NCBI GenBank assembly: GCA_959606905.1
Contig: CAUHML010000130.1
Span: forward strand, 1-9,010
DNA length: 9,010 bases
From: an uncultured Bacteroides sp.
GTDB taxonomy: Bacteria > Bacteroidota > Bacteroidia > Bacteroidales > Bacteroidaceae
Reading direction: 5' to 3'
Part shown: positions 8,001 through 9,010 of the stretch, in pieces
Position numbering within the stretch: position 1 is the first letter of the stretch
How the letters are laid out: each line of letters starts with the position of its first letter
Translations under genes and position numbers: made by a program
The notes under the pieces: model-generated
Told to the model about the DNA's origin: nothing
Databases searched by the model: none
The model's input: the letters and a program-made list of their open reading frames with translations, nothing else

Positions 8001-9010
8001 TATTAACTCTAAAGTGACGGGTAGTGGTATCGGATTAATGTTGGTAGGAAAACTGGTGAGCCTTCATGGAGGTAAAATTAGTGTAGATAGTGTCGAACAT
8101 CAAGGTACGACAATCAAAATTGTTTTTCCGAAAAAGAATAAGAATTCTCAAAATATCAGTGACGAAGCACCTTCTAAATTTGAGGCGTTGGCTCCTGTAC
8201 TGCCCGCTCCGAATGTACCAGCAAAGACAAACGCTACGATAGATAATCCAAATTTACGACGGATTCTTGTTGTAGAAGACAATGATGAGCTACGCTCCTA
8301 TCTGGTCAGTTCATTATCTTCTATATATAATGTACAAGCTTGCGCTAACGGAAAGGAAGCGTTGATTATTATCAAAGAATATTGGCCGGAACTGGTTCTT
8401 TCTGATATCATGATGCCGGAGATGCGGGGAGATGAATTGTGTGTTGCTATCAAAAGTGATATTGAGATTTCACATATTCCTGTGTTGTTGCTTACTGCTT
8501 TGGGAGAAGAAAACAATATTCTGGATGGACTGTCGATTGGTGCGGACGAATATCTCATCAAACCTTTCAGCGTGAAAATATTACGGGCGAATATCGCTAA
8601 TCTGTTGGCAAACCGGGAACTGTTGCGCATGAGATATGCCAATCTGGATATAGAAGCGAAATCAATGGTTCCATCTGCAAACGGTACTAACAGCCTCGAT
8701 TGGAAGTTTATATCAAATGTAAAGAAAATCGTGGATGAGAATATAAACAACCCTGAATTTTCCGTTAATATGCTCTGTGAATCAAGTGGCATGAGCCGTA
8801 CCAGTTTCTATTGTAAATTGAAAGCATTGACGGGACAGTCTCCGACAGAGTTTATTCGGGTGATGCGTTTGAAACGTGCTACCGAGTTATTGAAAGAGGG
8901 GGAATATGCCATTAATGAGATTTCAGACATGGTTGGATTCTCTGAAACTAAATATTTCCGGGAAGTATTCAAAAAATACTATAAGATGAGTCCGAGCAGG
9001 TATGCTAAAG
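5071..9010 (+). CDS. Hybrid two-component system regulator (HTCS), 3' end outside window
   Basis: This one-protein signalling system senses a periplasmic ligand and acts as a transcription factor. Residues 1-17 are a signal peptide, with likely cleavage at TA|Q. About 20-640 form a propeller sensor in which I count 14 W-[hydrophobic]-G-T-like blade motifs, including GYMWFLTNEG, GDLWFGTSNG and DNMWIGTAAG. The Y_Y_Y domain lies at about 686-745 and a membrane span at about 767-789. The HisKA domain has the H-box AHDIRTPLTLI with phospho-acceptor His809. The HATPase domain has its N-box around Asn922/Asn926, the G1 box DTGIGIP (954-960) and the G2 box GSGIGL (984-989). The receiver (about 1064-1180) has Glu1069/Asp1070, phospho-acceptor Asp1112, Thr1142 and Lys1164. 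A C-terminal AraC-type HTH starts at about 1220. TAA at 5053-5055 closes the frame upstream, so ATG 5071 is the first ATG. The reading frame is open to the window edge (1313 codons plus one base), and the HTH is almost complete, so only a short tail is missing. Such proteins usually control glycan-use genes; the ligand and target are unknown here. Confidence 0.95.
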   Translation, partial: MKYIVYILLFFPVWVTAQTYKYIGIEDGLSNRRIFNIQKDAQGYMWFLTNEGMDRYNGKDIKHYKLNKEGTILDAPIRLGWLYTEPHIGIWVVGKQGRVFQYEADRDDFKMVYKLPDTSEAISCGYLDRNDNIWICRKDTVLLYNIKDAHIVRFPNVLHSSITAIEQVDEHHFFIATETGVRYVKLENGILETMPVETLDYFHAQVSELYFHRQLKRLFIGSFERGVFVYDMNTQEIIRPDADLSDVNIARISPLNETELLIATEGMGVYKVNVNTCELEDYIIANYQSYNEMNGNNINDVFVDEEKRIWLANYPTGITVIDNRYENYHWMKHAMGNAQSLINDQVQAVIEDHEGDLWFGTSNGISLYNSKTGQWHSFLSSFNHQLKDKNHIFITLCEVAPGIIWAGGYTSGIYKINKETLSVEYFSPYLLSHVNMRPDKYIRDIVKDSRGHIWSGGYYNLKCFDLETNSARLYPGLNSITSIVEKDKDNMWIGTAAGLYLLNRNTGEYQYIEMEIGITYINTLYQADNGLLYIGTNGMGVFIYNPQDKTFEHYFSDNSALVSNRIFTILPEVDGRIMMSTENGITCFHTKEKIFRNWTRGEGLLPAYFNAAAGTVRKNKNFVFGSTDGAIELPMNVKFPDYKFSRLVFSDFHLSYQPVYPGVKDSPLQKSIDETDVLELAYDENTFSFEVSTINYDSPGNALYSWKLEGFYEKWTQPGANNLIRFTNLPPGRYILHVRAISREEHDIVFQERAMKIIITQPFWSSWWAILCYILLVIGGFYFVLRVINLRKQKNISDEKTQFFINTAHDIRTPLTLIKAPLEELLEEETLTDNGITRTNIALRNVEVLLRLVSNLINFERTDVYSSKMSVSEYELNTYMNEIYNSFSSYAAIRRIEYTYESTFSYMNVSFDKEKMDSILKNIISNSLKYTPENGKVSISVSDTNDSWKVIIKDTGIGIPASEQSKLFKLHFRASNAINSKVTGSGIGLMLVGKLVSLHGGKISVDSVEHQGTTIKIVFPKKNKNSQNISDEAPSKFEALAPVLPAPNVPAKTNATIDNPNLRRILVVEDNDELRSYLVSSLSSIYNVQACANGKEALIIIKEYWPELVLSDIMMPEMRGDELCVAIKSDIEISHIPVLLLTALGEENNILDGLSIGADEYLIKPFSVKILRANIANLLANRELLRMRYANLDIEAKSMVPSANGTNSLDWKFISNVKKIVDENINNPEFSVNMLCESSGMSRTSFYCKLKALTGQSPTEFIRVMRLKRATELLKEGEYAINEISDMVGFSETKYFREVFKKYYKMSPSRYAK

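Noticed and set aside
8298..8792. 164-codon - strand open frame, the longest on that strand
   Set aside because: It is antisense to the receiver and HTH part of the HTCS, where the + strand keeps all catalytic residues. Its translation looks like low-information reverse-complement sequence.
1..9010. CRISPR array, insertion sequence, tRNA or rRNA gene
   Set aside because: No regularly spaced repeats, transposase motifs, terminal inverted repeats or recognisable structural RNA sequences were seen on either strand.
5071..9010. HTCS gene as a broken gene because it has no stop in the window
   Set aside because: The reading frame is unbroken and the HTH domain is almost complete at the edge. The missing stop is explained by the window boundary.

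Overview
The window looks like chromosomal DNA of a Bacteroides-type bacterium (Bacteroidales). Three things point there. A hybrid two-component system (HTCS) protein with a periplasmic propeller sensor and a C-terminal AraC-type DNA-binding domain is a hallmark of that group. The one clear promoter candidate fits the Bacteroides pattern (TTTG, about 20 bp, TAnnTTTG-like). The start codons lack convincing Shine-Dalgarno sequences. The species cannot be named from this sequence alone. All five genes lie on the + strand.

Positions 61-4841 hold a compact four-gene operon for a tripartite envelope exporter: a TolC-family outer-membrane channel, a HlyD-family periplasmic adaptor, and two ABC-2-type inner-membrane permeases. 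The permeases have the same length (394 aa) and look paralogous. The gaps are 6 bp and 22 bp, followed by a 17-bp overlap, so one mRNA and coordinated assembly are likely. The closest well-known layouts are the E. coli YbhG-YbhFSR and YhiI-type exporters. No ATP-binding subunit is encoded in the window, so the ATPase must come from elsewhere or from just outside it. The substrate cannot be deduced.

Positions 4842-5070 are a 229-bp A+T-rich gap with no convincing intrinsic terminator. It holds a 15-bp imperfect direct repeat (13/15 identical) at exactly 21-bp pitch, a 6-bp inverted repeat overlapping it, a good Bacteroides-type promoter candidate at 4985-5016, and a weak hairpin that ends just before the next start codon.

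Positions 5071-9010 encode an HTCS regulator that runs off the window within its last few residues (1313 codons present). It reads as signal peptide, 14 propeller blades, Y_Y_Y domain, one membrane span, histidine kinase, receiver and AraC-type HTH. All expected catalytic residues are present. HTCS proteins usually sense glycan fragments and switch on adjacent polysaccharide-utilisation genes. Here the visible neighbour is an exporter and no susC/susD-type gene is in view. The regulator may therefore serve genes beyond the right edge or, less conventionally, the exporter.

I see no mobile element, tRNA, rRNA or CRISPR array. Nothing here is clearly a new system. The most useful leads are the ATPase-less exporter, its adjacency to the HTCS, and the 21-bp-pitch repeat between them.
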